Positions 12,228 through 24,600 of a stretch of 64,000 nucleotides of DNA are shown here, piece by piece (within the stretch, counting starts at the first letter, position 1; the number at the start of each line of letters is the position of its first letter). The translations under genes were made by a program, and so were the position numbers. The notes beneath the pieces are model-generated. The model saw only the letters and a list, made by a program, of their open reading frames with translations. It did no database searches and had not been told where the DNA came from. The stretch covers positions 496,001 to 560,000 of the forward strand of contig JANFOG010000010.1 in NCBI GenBank assembly GCA_024336345.1, in the 5' to 3' direction. Source of the stretch: Mariannaea sp. PMI_226 (taxonomy: Eukaryota; Ascomycota; Sordariomycetes; Hypocreales; Nectriaceae).

Positions 12228-13382
12228 TTATAGGACCTGCGTCGCGACGGTACCGATAGGTCTCTCGACGAATTCCATTACCCCGTTGATAATATTCTGG
12301 CGGGCCTCCTCGGATGCGACCTTCTTACCGCCTAGGTAGTTGAGCCATAACAGCCTGGATAAGCGCTCGTCCGCTACCGTTCCCAAGAGGGAATTTTTAG
12401 ATTCATTGCGGTCGCCAGCGTCGTAAGTGATTGTCAAACCGCCAGATTTGTCGCGGACTAGGAGCAATACCTTTTCTCTAGGAACCAGTCCTCTCTGAAA
12501 CATGTGCTTGAAGGTCTTCATGGCGGTGCCGAAGTCCTCGTCGTTGTAAGCCTGGTCTCGCCCTGAACGAGCTTGAATAGCTCTAACCAGACCATCTCGC
12601 AAATGGGGAAAATCAGTGTCCCTGACTGGCGTAATGCGGAAGGCGGTGCGGCATCCTGCATCCTTGAGAACAGCATTCCATGTCTCCTCACTCTCCGTGG
12701 CATCCTTCAGAGTATTACGAAGAGCCTCCTTCTCCGAAGGGATCAGAGCGGTCGCCAGGGGATTGATCTTCTTGACCAGGTAATCTTGAAGCTTAGCAAT
12801 GTCTTGGGTTGCAACGTAGAAGCCAACAACGTAGACTTCGATGCCAATGAAGGTTACTGATCTAGTTCCCAATCCGACCAGTGTAAACTCAGTACCCTGT
12901 TTGGAGATGGCAGCTGCAATTGGCCCGGCCTCGCCTTGTGTTGTAGGGAGATTATCGACGTCAATAGTTCGGGGAAATAGCTTCACAGTCTTGTTTCCAG
13001 TGGGAACAACCTCGCGGCCATTGTCATCGTGGAGCACCACCTTTCGTTTCTCGCCAGCCTCAGTCTTGAACACATCGGTGGGAACCGGAGCATCGCATTT
13101 TACTGCTCTCTTCTCTTTCTCGTTTCGCAAGTCAATGGCCTGCTTGAGCTTCCAAGCTGTGTATACAAACGAGACAATGCCAGCGATGGCACCAGCAGCA
13201 AGAAATGCAGTTCTGTTCTGTTCGTAGTCGCGGCGCTTGGAATTGAGATGATTGACGTCGAAGTCTTCGCTTAGACGGGAAGATTGGCGCTGAGAGAATA
13301 TGGTACGCTGAGACGCTCTAATGGAAGCGCATTGGAAGCGTTGAGCGCGCAGGGCGTGGCGGAGAGTCGGGGAACGAAGCAT
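12228..13382 (-). CDS. AIM18: AIM18-like mitochondrial chalcone isomerase-fold protein
   Basis: An intronless 384-residue protein. The N-terminus is Arg/Ser/Gln-rich without acidic residues up to about residue 38, a good mitochondrial presequence. A single hydrophobic segment follows at about 59-77 (AFLAAGAIAGIVSFVYTAW), probably an inner-membrane anchor. From about 150 to 370 it shows the chalcone isomerase-like fold: the GTEFTLVGLGTRSVTFIGIEVYVVGFYV strand-turn-strand region near residues 165-192, a helical middle, the TITYD strand and the C-terminal helix with LLWLNYLGGK. This is the layout of Altered Inheritance of Mitochondria 18 and its paralogue Aim46. These proteins are not known to be true chalcone isomerases, and fatty-acid or haem-related roles remain open, so the enzymatic activity is not asserted. 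Confidence 0.88.
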   Translation of the reverse strand: MLRSPTLRHALRAQRFQCASIRASQRTIFSQRQSSRLSEDFDVNHLNSKRRDYEQNRTAFLAAGAIAGIVSFVYTAWKLKQAIDLRNEKEKRAVKCDAPVPTDVFKTEAGEKRKVVLHDDNGREVVPTGNKTVKLFPRTIDVDNLPTTQGEAGPIAAAISKQGTEFTLVGLGTRSVTFIGIEVYVVGFYVATQDIAKLQDYLVKKINPLATALIPSEKEALRNTLKDATESEETWNAVLKDAGCRTAFRITPVRDTDFPHLRDGLVRAIQARSGRDQAYNDEDFGTAMKTFKHMFQRGLVPREKVLLLVRDKSGGLTITYDAGDRNESKNSLLGTVADERLSRLLWLNYLGGKKVASEEARQNIINGVMEFVERPIGTVATQVL

Positions 13383-13611
13383 GACGACAGAGGCGCAGGC
13401 GCATGGAACGGATTATTCGGGGTTTTTCAAGATTGTCGGACCTTCGCGGCATGCAATGAATTGTGTTGAGTCAGGGAATATCCATCCAATGGGCAAGTGC
13501 GCTACTCAAGCGGGGATAGTTGTCGTTGTTCTGTGCCTGAAGTTCAAGATCGAAGCTCTCTATACACGTTAACTTGGCATTGCATTGCATGACGGGGAAA
13601 ACGTACGATGC

Positions 13612-13627
13612 GATTGATTGATTGATT
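13612..13627. repeat. GATT tetranucleotide repeat
   Basis: Four tandem GATT units in the AIM18 upstream region. Confidence 0.8.
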
Positions 13628-14600
13628 CTAAGGAATTACCCCACCACGTGATGTTATCTCCCAGTGATAAGATCTACAGTCCAGCACCTACGTCAGTCCC
13701 ACCAAAAAGCAGTCTCCTCTCACCCTAGAGCTTCTTGGGTCTTACTTCAATCAATACAACTATTTTATGTGTTCTCTTCAAAGTGTAGCTCGCATTTTCT
13801 TCTTATAGTTTTGGAGTGCTGCCAATTTTATAGGGACCTTCTAGCCGTCATGAATGCTTTTTAGAGTCGGAACGAACCTCATAGAGTATGGGCCGGCTCG
13901 AAATTGGATATGATTACCTCTTCATCCAAATTATTTGGCTATGGCTCATGCTTTGAGCCACTCAGATGTTCAACTCTGACGTCTCTAAGACCTGGGCGAT
14001 ACGCACTCTCCATAAGGTCATTCTCAGGTGCAACCCGTGACGGTCGAGAACGCCTGAGATTCAGACGCAAGTTGATGACCAGATTGTTTTTCAAGTTTTC
14101 CCATATTGGAATAGGGGTGGTGTGGTTGCTGCAATCACAATAAGCATCATAATGAAAGGCTCGCATGGGGTTGATAACCAAAAGGCAAACATTTCGGAAT
14201 GGGAGATGAAATAACCAGCACTCTTATCCAGGGCCATGTAGAGTACCATTGTGTCTACGGTACAACCTGGAGCGCATGGTGGAGAGACGCGACCAAACTG
14301 AGGAGCTGAACAGATTGGATTCGACACTAACCAGGCTTATTTGGGAATGAAATAAGGTCTACATCAATTCTGGGGATGTTGCACTGGGCGCTTAAACTCA
14401 GATCCTTGAGATAAGAAAAGACTCAAAGTCACTTCGATGCCGTATCAATTGGTTCACATCTCTCTACCCATACCCGTCTGTTCCTTGTCTGGAAATGACC
14501 ATGTCAAAATCGTCGCCCATAATAATCTATTTATAGATGCACGTCACATCCCGCCCAAAACCCGGGAGGGGCTCGAGTAGGCTAGTCGATAGTTGATAGA

Positions 14601-14627
14601 GGAGGGGACGGGGATGGGGACGGGGAC
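14601..14627. repeat. GGGGAC/GGGGAT short minisatellite
   Basis: About four G-rich six-base units, one of them with T in place of C. Its four G-runs on the + strand could form a G-quadruplex. Confidence 0.75.
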
Positions 14628-16411
14628 TGCAGGTTCCCAGCTAGACGGGGGACGGGGTCGAAGTTTGTTTCGAGTCCTTCCGTAGCCTGTACCCCAAACC
14701 CCTAAATTTGATCCTTTGAATTGAAAGTGAAATGCCGACACAGTAGGTGAAGACATCTTGGTAGCAATGCACTAGATTGCCCAAACAGGGGGGCGAATGA
14801 AAACCAACAATGCTGCTAGTTAGTGTACTAACCTATGCAAACAGTCACAAGCATGCAGACGGTTGGTAGGCGTCACCTGCTTTAGCGTTTTTGACCTTGG
14901 TTGATAATCAAATGTGACAGGATAACAACAGCTCACGGGGTAATGCACAGTGATGTTTTGGATCATGACACAGGCTAATGATTTACACATGCGCACCCTG
15001 GAATTAAAGTACGTACATAGTGCATGGATGAGGCTGGAAAATTGTTTCTCATCCTTTTTCGATCCCATTGTTTCTACGTTCTTCTAAACAGGTTGGGCAC
15101 TGGGGCTTACTTGCTACTACGTGGCCGCAGGGCTGCTGCTTGATTGCCACGCCTATAACACGCTTGGGTTGCATGCAGTACAATCACATGAGCTTGAGTA
15201 GGCAAAGCAGTACCTTCACAATCCAAGACAAAATTTGCTCAATTGTTAAGCACTGAAATAATCTAGACCGGGGCATCGGGCCCTCAAAAGCTGCACCATC
15301 GCTACATCAGCTAAAGCCTTTGGTCGTTTTTTGTTATGCTGGCGACAGATTGGAGGGCCAACTCGAAACATGATTGCACATGTTTCCTTTATTGATCTTA
15401 TTGTTGATGAAGTGCATACGCTTATGACAATGCATTATCAATTTTATTTTGTTCTTGCCGCCAAACATCTAACCCATTGTTCGCATCAACATTACCTACC
15501 TATCTATGTTGAAGTCCATTCCATTAATTTGATCTGGCCCACCCGGGATTACAACAACATGACCTACGCGCTGAGCATGATTGTTTCTTGGTGGCATACG
15601 CGACCCACTGCCCATCGACCTAATGATTCAAGGTCACTCCATAGTACTGTATTCATGTGTTATTGACGTCGCCCCTTCTAAATTAATGCTCCGAAGCGGC
15701 GCCCAATCAGTAGGCTAATAACCTGTAACACATGGTCGTGAAGCTGGTACAAACGCTCCTGTGATAGATGCCCACTCTCTCGGGACGCCGTCGTTTTCAG
15801 CAGCGCCTATCCCACATTCAGGGTTTCTTGAGGGGATTCTCTAGTAGAAAAGGGCCTGAAACTGGTGGGGGGTGCTCGCCTGAAAACAGGCATTATAGTC
15901 TACGACAGCAGCATTATGGGCACCTAGTCTATGCGCCGCAGCCCAAGTTTGCCTGTTTTGTGCCCAGCCACATGCATGCCATCGGTTCCTAGCGTACGTT
16001 AAAGTACCATTGAGATATGTACCGAACAGCCCCTCAAAAGTTCTGTTATCACTAACTGGATTGAGGTACCTTCGGCAGCCGTGCCGTACTCGAGTACGTA
16101 CTTCCTATTTTCATTCATCTGGCACTGTCCCTCCACTCCGTAACCTCCATCATCCGCCCACCATCACCACCACCGCCCTCGAACCCTGACCATTACACAA
16201 CCCAACCTACGGCGGCGCGAATCCACGCACTCGTCACACTCCGCCGGCACGCGAAAGACACCAACAAGACCCTTGCTTCACAAGCTTCCTCATTTCATCT
16301 CTCTGTCAGCGAGAACAGAGTGAAAGAAAAGAGGCGGCCGCTGCCCTCGTGAACAGCCTCTCGTTGGCTGCCGCTGTCGCTGTCGCCGTCGCTATCGCTT
16401 GCTGCGAGTCC

Positions 16412-16486
16412 ATGCATCGTTATTCCGCAGCCTCCACATTTGACTTATTTTCCCTCCTACTATCTCTCCCATCGAGTTCAAGCTAG
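16412..16486 (+). other. Upstream ORF in the GRR1 leader (24 residues)
   Basis: ATG at 16412 opens a 24-codon frame rich in Ser and Leu that ends in TAG 68 bases before the main ATG at 16555. It lies in a pyrimidine-rich stretch that looks transcribed. Whether it is in the mRNA is not known. Confidence 0.45.
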
Positions 16487-16554
16487 CATCTAGTTTCCTT
16501 CACCTCCGAGCGATATCTCAACGATTCCTAGCGAGCTTGTCCTTGACGCTTTGT

Positions 16555-19004
16555 ATGATTATGGCTGCATCTCGCTCACAACCAGCGGCTACCGCTGCAG
16601 GCGCCGCTGCTCCCACCGATGAGCAGGATGACTCAAGGTCATCGTCCTCAACCAATTCCCCAGCCCCTGCCGACAACGAAGAATCCGACTTTTTCCTCGC
16701 CACCAACGATTCCCAATCATCTCTAGGAGTGCACAACTTCCAGGACATGCAAGTTGAGGATACTTGCTGGCCACCAGTTAACCGCCTGCCCAACGAGATT
16801 CTCATCAGTATATTCTCGAAGCTTAGCAACACATCAGATCTCTACCACTGCTTACTGGTATGCAAGAGATGGGCGAGGAATGCGGTCGACCAGCTCTGGC
16901 ATCGACCGGCCTGCATCAACTGGAGAAATCACAGCAGCATCTGCCAAACGCTTGGCCTCGAGCACCCGTTCTTTAGTTATCGCGACTTCATCAAGCGCCT
17001 AAACCTCGCCGCCCTCGCTGACAAGGTCAACGATGGTAGCGTCATGCCCCTGGCTATTTGCACCCGTGTTGAGCGCCTCACCTTGACCAACTGCCGGGGT
17101 TTGACCGATTCAGGATTGATTGCTCTTGTCGAAAACAGCTCCTCACTATTGGCCCTCGACATCTCCAACGATGCAAATATTACTGAGCAGTCTATTAATG
17201 CGATTGCACTGCACTGCAAGCGACTGCAAGGCTTGAATATCTCTGGATGCGACAACATTTCTAATGAGAGCATGATCAACCTGGCTCGAAATTGCAGATT
17301 CATCAAGCGGGTATGCTTGCACAATGCAGTTCACGAATAAATGACAATTTGCTAATTTATATCCGTAATAGTTGAAACTCAACGAATGTGTTCAGCTCCA
17401 GGACGATGCCATTTTTGCTTTCGCCGAGAATTGTCCCAACATTCTCGAGATCGACTTGCACCAGTGTACTCTGATCGGCAACGGCCCCATTAGAAACTTG
17501 CTGGCTAGAGGTAACTGTCTGCGTGAGTTAAGGTTGGCGGCCTGTGAGCGTATCGACGACGACGCCTTTCTGGGACTGCCACCCCGCATTACGTTTGACC
17601 ACCTTCGGATTCTTGACCTTACCTCCTGTACGCGTTTGACCGATGCTGCTGTTCAAAAGATTATTGAAGTTGCCCCTCGCTTGCGGAACTTGGTTCTGGC
17701 CAAATGCCGCAATATCACCGACGCAGCGGTCCATGCCATCTCCAAGCTCGGTAAGAACTTGCACTATGTGCATCTCGGCCACTGTCAGCAGATTACCGAT
17801 GAGGGAGTAAAAACATTGGTCCAGAGCTGCAATCGTATCCGATATATTGATCTCGGATGCTGTACTAATCTGACAGACGAGTCTGTGAAACGTCTTGCCA
17901 TGCTCCCCAAGCTAAAGCGCATAGGCTTGGTGAAATGTAGCTCCATCACCGATGACTCTGTCCTGGCACTGGCAGAGGCTGCTTATCGACCCCGAGTGCG
18001 GCGAGACGCCAGTGGCATGTATGTTGGTGGCGAGTACTACGCCTCCAGCTTGGAGCGTGTGCATCTTAGTTACTGTATTAACCTAACGCTGAAGGTTCGT
18101 TATTTTCCTTGTTTGAACGACTTTGGCCACCCCTTGCTGACCGTCAAATAGAGTATCATGAAATTACTCAACTCGTGCCCTCGACTCACTCATCTCAGTT
18201 TGACTGGCGTTGCAGCCTTCCAGCGCGATGACTTCCAGCCTTTTTGCCGAACTGCGCCTCCTGGTATGTATTTCGACTATTGCTTATTCTTGGGACATTG
18301 CTGACCCTGTTGCAGAGTTCACACAACACCAACGAGATGTCTTTTGCGTTTTTTCCGGAACAATGGTGTCCAAGTTTAGAGACTTCCTCAACACCTCGCC
18401 CTTGTTTGATGAGCTTCGAGAGACATACCCAGGCGGCCGTGTTGGAGGTGCACGGAGATCCCCAATGACCATTCACGGCCGTGCTCAAGGTTCCACTGTC
18501 CCAGTGGAAGGTGATGGGTTCGAAGATGAAATGGCGGATGAGGAAAACGACTTTGAGGGATTGGACGTCAACGATATGGTCGTCGACGTTCAAGCACAGA
18601 ATCCGCCAAATCCTGGAGTGCCAGGAGCTGTTCAAAATGGCTTCGGACAGGCCATCCCAATTCCTCCTCCTCCTCCTCCACAGCCATTCCAAGGTCAGCA
18701 TTTTTCCCCCGGCGCAATGTTCCAGCATCTCCATGGTAGAAGACCGAACTGGGGCTTCCTATCGGAGAGTGGAAGCTTGATTCCGTCGTCAATTTCACTC
18801 CCGAATGTTTTTAATAACCTTGCGGCAGGCGGTATAGTAGCCGCGGCGAACACTCCGGCCAGTGTCGCGACAGTTGGCCATGGATCGAGGTCAAGACAAG
18901 CCAGTGCTACACATGGAGTAAATGGAGAGTCCTCAACCGGAGCTAGTACTGCGACGATCTACCGACAACCAAGCGATGGCGAGCAACCGACCGAAATGAA
19001 TTGA
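16555..19004 (+). CDS. GRR1: SCF ubiquitin ligase F-box/LRR protein GRR1
   Basis: Four exons, 16555..17310, 17372..18094, 18152..18263 and 18316..19004, give 759 residues with exact phase closure. The N-terminal 70 residues are Ala/Ser/Asp-rich and disordered. An F-box lies at about 75-122 (NRLPNEILISIFSKL, then CLLVCKRWARNAVDQLWH), which binds Skp1. From about 135 to 530 runs a curved array of Cys-containing leucine-rich repeats with repeated LTDxxV and LxLxxCxxITD patterns that binds phosphorylated substrates. The C-terminal 200 residues are acidic, then Pro-rich (QAIPIPPPPPPQPF) and disordered. In fungi Grr1 links SCF to turnover of G1 cyclins and to glucose-dependent signalling. The start chosen is the first ATG; the next in-frame ATG is two codons on. 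A 24-codon uORF precedes it. Confidence 0.95.
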
Positions 19005-20023
19005 AATAAAACAAACGATGCTCCACAAGTCCTTTTGAGATGATGACGTTAGAATTCTCAGCATCGGACTTCCCGGGTCCGCCTCTTTGCATGGCATTAC
19101 TTATTTGGACCTCAGCGAGGCATAATATCTCAAGCTTATAAGCGTGGCAGGAGTTAGCATTGCGTCTCTTTGACGCACGGAATCTTACATAGCGTGTTAA
19201 GAGGAGTTTTGTGACTGACATGTCGCATTTTGCGGCAACGACTCGACGGTAAGGTCTTAGGGATACCATCACAAGGACATGGCTTATGATTACAATTGGG
19301 GGGGAGGGGGAAGGAGGAAGGATTGGGTGGCAGTACACTGAGACTTGCTATTTGTCTCTTTCAGCATAGCTTGCGATCATTATTACGAGAGAATGCCCCA
19401 TGAGGGAACTGTTGAGACGAGAAATAAAGGGATCGGTCCATGCAATAGATGGAGACGTATAATATGCGACTATTTCCCACCAAGGAAAGGGAAAGGGGGC
19501 AGGGTATATGAAACCTCGTCAAGAGGCATGAACACAATCAGATACGAAGTTTTTATTTTTACAACCCTAAACAACACGGTCTCGTTGCAAATGGAATGGT
19601 TTATAACTCTCTTCTAAGCCCTTCGTAAGTACAACTCTCTGTAGATGTACTTTGTACTGCACTTATTCTCATCTATCTTGGACGTCCTCGGATATTATAG
19701 CGTGCGTATAACGTGAGACATGGGGCAAAAAGGGTTAACGAACTCAGGGTGCAGTGTGATGCATGAAATCAGGAGGGCCATCTTTCCACCCGAAACCAGC
19801 GAGGTGAGAACATGGGTGCTACATCAAATCCTATTGAACGGGTATATTTTCTTGATCTATGTTGGTGGGTATATACACCTGACTAAGCTTACACTCAAGG
19901 GGAATAAATAGTTAAAAAAAAAGTAATAAATAAATATGATGGCATCAAGCCTCTTCCTCAGTGCTACACAAGCGACCTCATAACATGTCCTCTTTTCACA
20001 GTCTCTGCATTAGGACAAGCATC
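19005..20023. other. Convergent 3' flanks, no gene seen
   Basis: About 1 kb between the stops of GRR1 and the ammonium transporter. A T/A-rich stretch at about 19900-19940 suits polyadenylation. No gene is visible. Confidence 0.6.
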
Positions 20024-21654
20024 TCAAACTTTTTCTGAGCTGTTGCGAGTGCTATTATCTGACGTGGAAGGATGAGTGCTGTCGGCCATGTGACGCGTCA
20101 ACTCAACGTAGTCGTAGGCAAACTCGCCAAGTTGACAGTCATCGAGACCGAGCTCCTCCTCTTCAGCGGAGACGCGCAGGGACAAACCTGGAACAAGGTT
20201 CATGAGGAATAGAATGATGCAAGTGAGAACGAATGACCAGCCGAAGATAGCCAGGGAGCCAGAGATTTGGTATCCGATCTGGACCCAGTGGCCATCAACC
20301 CAACCAATGGGGTCGTAGGTGCCACCGTCAAGGCCAGCAACTGAGGAGCTGTAGCATCAAGTTAGCATGCGTATTTGGACAGAAAGGTGAAGGGATAGAC
20401 AAAAAAACACTTACTCTCCGAAGATGCCTGTAAGGATGTTACCCAGGAAACCACCGATACCATGGACGGCGAAGATATCAAGGCCATCATCGACCTGAAG
20501 GACGAACTTGAGCTTGGTAGCAAAGTTGCACACAACACCACCAAGAATTCCGATGATGACAGAAGCCCAGGGTTTAACGAAACCAGAAGCGGGAGTGATA
20601 GCAACAAGACCGCAGATGGCGCCAGAGCAGAAGCCGACAGTACTCCACTTCTTCTCAAGACGGTAGTCGAGAAGCATCCAGGCAATTCCACCGCAGGAAG
20701 CAGCCAGGTTGGTGACGAAGCAGGCCATGATGGAGCGGAGGTTCATGCCGAGGGCAGAGCCACCGTTGAAGCCGAACCAGCCAACCCAGAGGAAGACAGT
20801 TCCGAGAACGACGTGGGTGACGTTGTGAGGACGGTAGGGAAGACCGTTGTTGCGGTTGTAGCCGGTACGCTTGCCGAGCATAAGACTGTAGGCAAGAGCG
20901 GCGGTACCGGAGGACATGTGAACGGGACCACCACCAGCAAAGTCGTAGCTGGGGAGGTTGAAGAGCCAGCCGTTGGCGTTCCAAGTCCAGTAAGCGATGG
21001 GGTCGTAGACGACGGTGGACCAGATGAACATGAAGATGATGGCAGGGAGCATGCGGCCGCGGTCAGCAACGGCACCGATGGCGAGAGCAGGACTGAGAAA
21101 AGATACAGGTCAGCTAAACTTTGTCCCTTGATGCCACAAATACCATTCCATCGGGGGGAAAATAAACTCACGTAATAGCGGCGAACATGCCCTGGTACAA
21201 GCAGAACAGAAGATCAGGCAGGTTGGGTGAACCATTGGGCTCACCAAGGGTCTTCATCAGGCCAAACTGAGTCAAGTCGCCGAGGAAGACACCGCCGGTG
21301 CGGGAGAAGGTGAGAGAGTAGCCCCAGAAGAACCACTGGAAACTGATGACGCCGACAGAGACCATGGAGAGGAAGATGAGAGAGAGGGCCGACTTGCGTC
21401 GGGCGAGACCAGAGTAGAAGAAGCCGACACCGGGAATCATGAGAAGGACGAGGACGGCACTGATGGTCATGAAAGCCAGGTTACCAGTCTAAAGAATGAG
21501 TGTTAGATTTTCCCCATTACATCTTGGCAGTGAGATTGAGAATTGTGGGATTCTTGGAGCTACGCACATCGTAGAAGATGTTGAGGTCCTTGACACCCGA
21601 CGAGTAGCCATAGTCGGCCTTGTCGTCGGTGCCGTTATATGGAACAGCCGACAT
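20024..21654 (-). CDS. Ammonium transporter, MEP/AMT family
   Basis: Four exons on the minus strand, 21654..21568, 21488..21172, 21092..20415 and 20348..20024, give 468 residues with exact phase closure. A short non-membrane N-terminus is followed by eleven predicted hydrophobic helices. The family signatures are present: the GVGFFYSGLARRKS turn after the first helices, the conduction-lining histidine in FAGGGPVHMSSGTAAL and the second one in DIFAVHGIGGFLGN. The C-terminal tail carries the SAEEEELGLDDCQLGEFAYD segment, which couples subunits in the trimer. The protein imports ammonium across the plasma membrane. Which fungal paralogue it is (MepA, B or C) is not settled, so no symbol is given. 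Several GATAAG sites lie 0.7-1.5 kb upstream, consistent with AreA/Nit2 control. A long open frame antisense to exon 3 is a shadow. Confidence 0.96.
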
Positions 21655-24600
21655 CTTTGGAGGAGAAGGGGCGCGTGAGCTTAGACGCAGGAAACGGGGG
21701 TGATTCCTTCTTAGATGAACCAGGAACAGCTGCTGGCTCTTAGGTGCTCTCTGATTCAAGAAAGAGGAGGGCACAGAGGATGTAGTTGAAAGAAGAATGA
21801 CACAAGGAAGAGAGGGATCAAGAAACGAGAATGATCTCAAAGCCTGGGGATACGGAAAACTAAATAGACATGGCCGGGATCGACTCGGACAGGGTGGATT
21901 GTCGAAGCCATGGTGGGACGGGCTTTGACGCGAGAGCTGGAAACTTGATGGACATGGCTTCCCCGTCCTCAGTCCAAACTGGACTGACACCTAGGAGAGC
22001 AGCACGATGGCATGGGAGTGAAGAGAAGCTGGGGTCGGAATGGGTGCAACAAAGGGGGGGGTGGGGGGTGTACTGGTGAGAAGGTAAATGGAGAATGAAG
22101 CGGGAGGTGTGGGGGAGATGTGTTGATAGGACGCCCATGGACCCAGCTCGGCGAGGAGCTAATTTCTGATATTGGGAATTCGCGGAATGGGAACCGAATA
22201 GATCATGAAAGTACAGGTTACGGAGTAGGGAATATTGAAAAACGAAGTGGCTTCATAAGTGTGTGTACAGTATGCATGAAGTAACTCCTCCGATTGCCTG
22301 GCATCAAGGTGTGTTGGATAAGCGCAAGATCACACCCTCTCCTTCGCATGCGCACACACACACACACAGGGATTGTGTGTCCTGCTATGTTGCGCGACAG
22401 AGAGTCGCATTTCTTCGTTGGCAAAGACGTAAGAGAGATGTCAGAACACAGTAGCCATTGAGTTGGTTGAATGCCCTCTGAAGCACATAACCACCCATGC
22501 GCTTACGGTTATTGATACAAGGGTCACAGGAGTTGTGTCGTATCTTGTCGTCGTGTCACTGTCGGTTGAGATAAGAGCCAGGGCTAAAACCAACTGCGTG
22601 GGCTTGGCTTGTGATAAGGAACGACATGATACAAGAAGGCTACAGACGGGAATATTCCGGGATTGTGTGCCGTTGTTCTAACTGGTATAGAGGACGGAAT
22701 CTCGACCAGCTGGTCTCGTTCATTTCAGCCGCCAATCACTCCCTCTCCCTACAGACAGACACTGGGCTACCTTCAACATGTACTGTATGGAAAAATTCTT
22801 CCGTATGCTTGATGCACAAGGAACATTCTTCTGCAGTGCTTTCACGCATGATACTTGTCGGGTGGCTGCTTATCGCTAACGTCCACCAAAGAGCGTAGAA
22901 GCTTTCGACGGTAACGGGGGAGAAGATGAGAAGGGGGGGGGCAGTTTAGAGAGAGACCCCGGGCCGGACGCTAACATTGGCTCAACGGGCACCCACTGAT
23001 AAGCTTCCTTGCTCCAACAGGTCCCCTAGAAGCCGGCTTTGACGGTTAGCCTTGTGAAGACGGGGGCCGGGGTTGTTAGTGAGTTCGTTGGCGCCGGCAC
23101 CAGGGCTGGTTTTGCTGGGTGCTTATCGGCATGGGGTCAGAGATACCGTGCCTTGTGTTCAATACCTAAGGTACGGTGCTGTAGATTAAAAATAAATTCA
23201 TCATCCGATTGAGGTTTCTATGACAGAGGCTATTTCCTTTCAGCTGAAGGTTTCAGCGATTGGGGAAAAATCACTAAAATAAAAAGAAAAGAGGAAAAGA
23301 GGAAAAGAAGAGATAATCATGTGCAAGCATCTCGGAGGTACGGGTGCTGAAAGAATAGCCTGCTGAGCTCAATGTACCTTCAAAGTAACTTGCTCCGTCA
23401 TCGTTCAAACCCCAGATTCCCGCCCCAAAAATTCTCAACACGGTCCAATACTCCATGGGATGAATCTGGCTTCGTGCACATATCGTTCGACAATAATGCT
23501 TGGGAATTACTAGGGTATCTATGCAGTTACGTGCGTCGATATTGAGCCTCTGACCTGACTTCTCTCGACAGTCGTTGTCTGCCAGTTTTACTTCGTTCGT
23601 AGATAACTAAGTTACACGAGTAACACATGGATGCTGTACATAAAATGCATACTTTTGAGGCTTGCATCAGAATTTCGAATGATATAGCCTGTAATATCTC
23701 AAAACAAAAAGGAGGGAAACAAAGTTAGTTTCGGCTTGAGACTAGGGGTTGAACTTGATCTGATGCTCGGTTTATCATCCTCCGAATATGGCCTTCACCA
23801 AGCCGTGTCGAGCTGAATACCCCCACATGCACAGAAGCCCTAAAGGCTGGTGGTGGTGCGCAAAGCTGAGTGAGCAACGGTTTGCCATGCTGACAGGAAC
23901 AATAGATGGGGATCGGGTTCGCAGACGGAAGTGTTCTGTACATTCTAGTGGCGTCCTCAACTCCCCACTGTCGACGAAGACCACTTAGACTTCCTTGCCA
24001 GCGCCATAGACGGGGAGAAACGACCTGAGAACACATCAGAGCCATCAGAAGACATCAAAGCCATCATGACCCACTGCATCGAATCAGCGAGGCAACCTTT
24101 GGGAAGGCGGATCAAAATTGAATCTCAATCTCATCGTTCATCTCAAGGTTCTAGATAAAGGTTGATAAAATGGTCTATTATACATCGATCGTCATCCTCC
24201 ACCAAACGAGTTAAACTGCCCAACCAGCATGCTGCAATACTGGGTTTACGTGAAACCATTTACTAGAACATCCATTATCGTTATCAACAAAAATAAGAAT
24301 CACAGTATCAAGCCTCCTCCTCATGGACGCAGCCCGTGTTTGTGCCTGTCGGTGTTGGAAAGGGGGGGGAGGGTGTGTGTACGAAGCACTCCTGGTGCCG
24401 TTCCGCTTCCCCAGATACCTTTGGCTGCAGGACCCGCGCCACCCGTCAAGCCTCTCTGTTTGCCCTGCATCAGTCGACAAACTGCTGTCCACGTTCTTAT
24501 CTCGGATTGTCAAGTATTCCGAAGGATCCAGGCTGCCTTGCGGTATTCATCCTCGACGGAGGTCGAACGGCTCACCTCTCATTGGACGCTGCATGCTCTT

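Larger units (their letters stand above)
13383..16554. other. Intergenic region, GRR1 upstream
   Basis: This 3.2 kb gap separates the divergent AIM18 and GRR1 genes. A GATT tetranucleotide repeat lies at 13612-13627 and a GGGGAC-type minisatellite at 14601-14627. The final 450 bases (from about 16100) are rich in C/T and CGC-type trinucleotides and look like the GRR1 promoter and leader. No other gene is visible. Confidence 0.55.

Noticed and set aside
20462..21175. Open frame of 237 codons on the + strand inside the ammonium transporter
   Set aside because: It lies antisense to a clear AMT exon, lacks any family resemblance and is a shadow of biased codon use.
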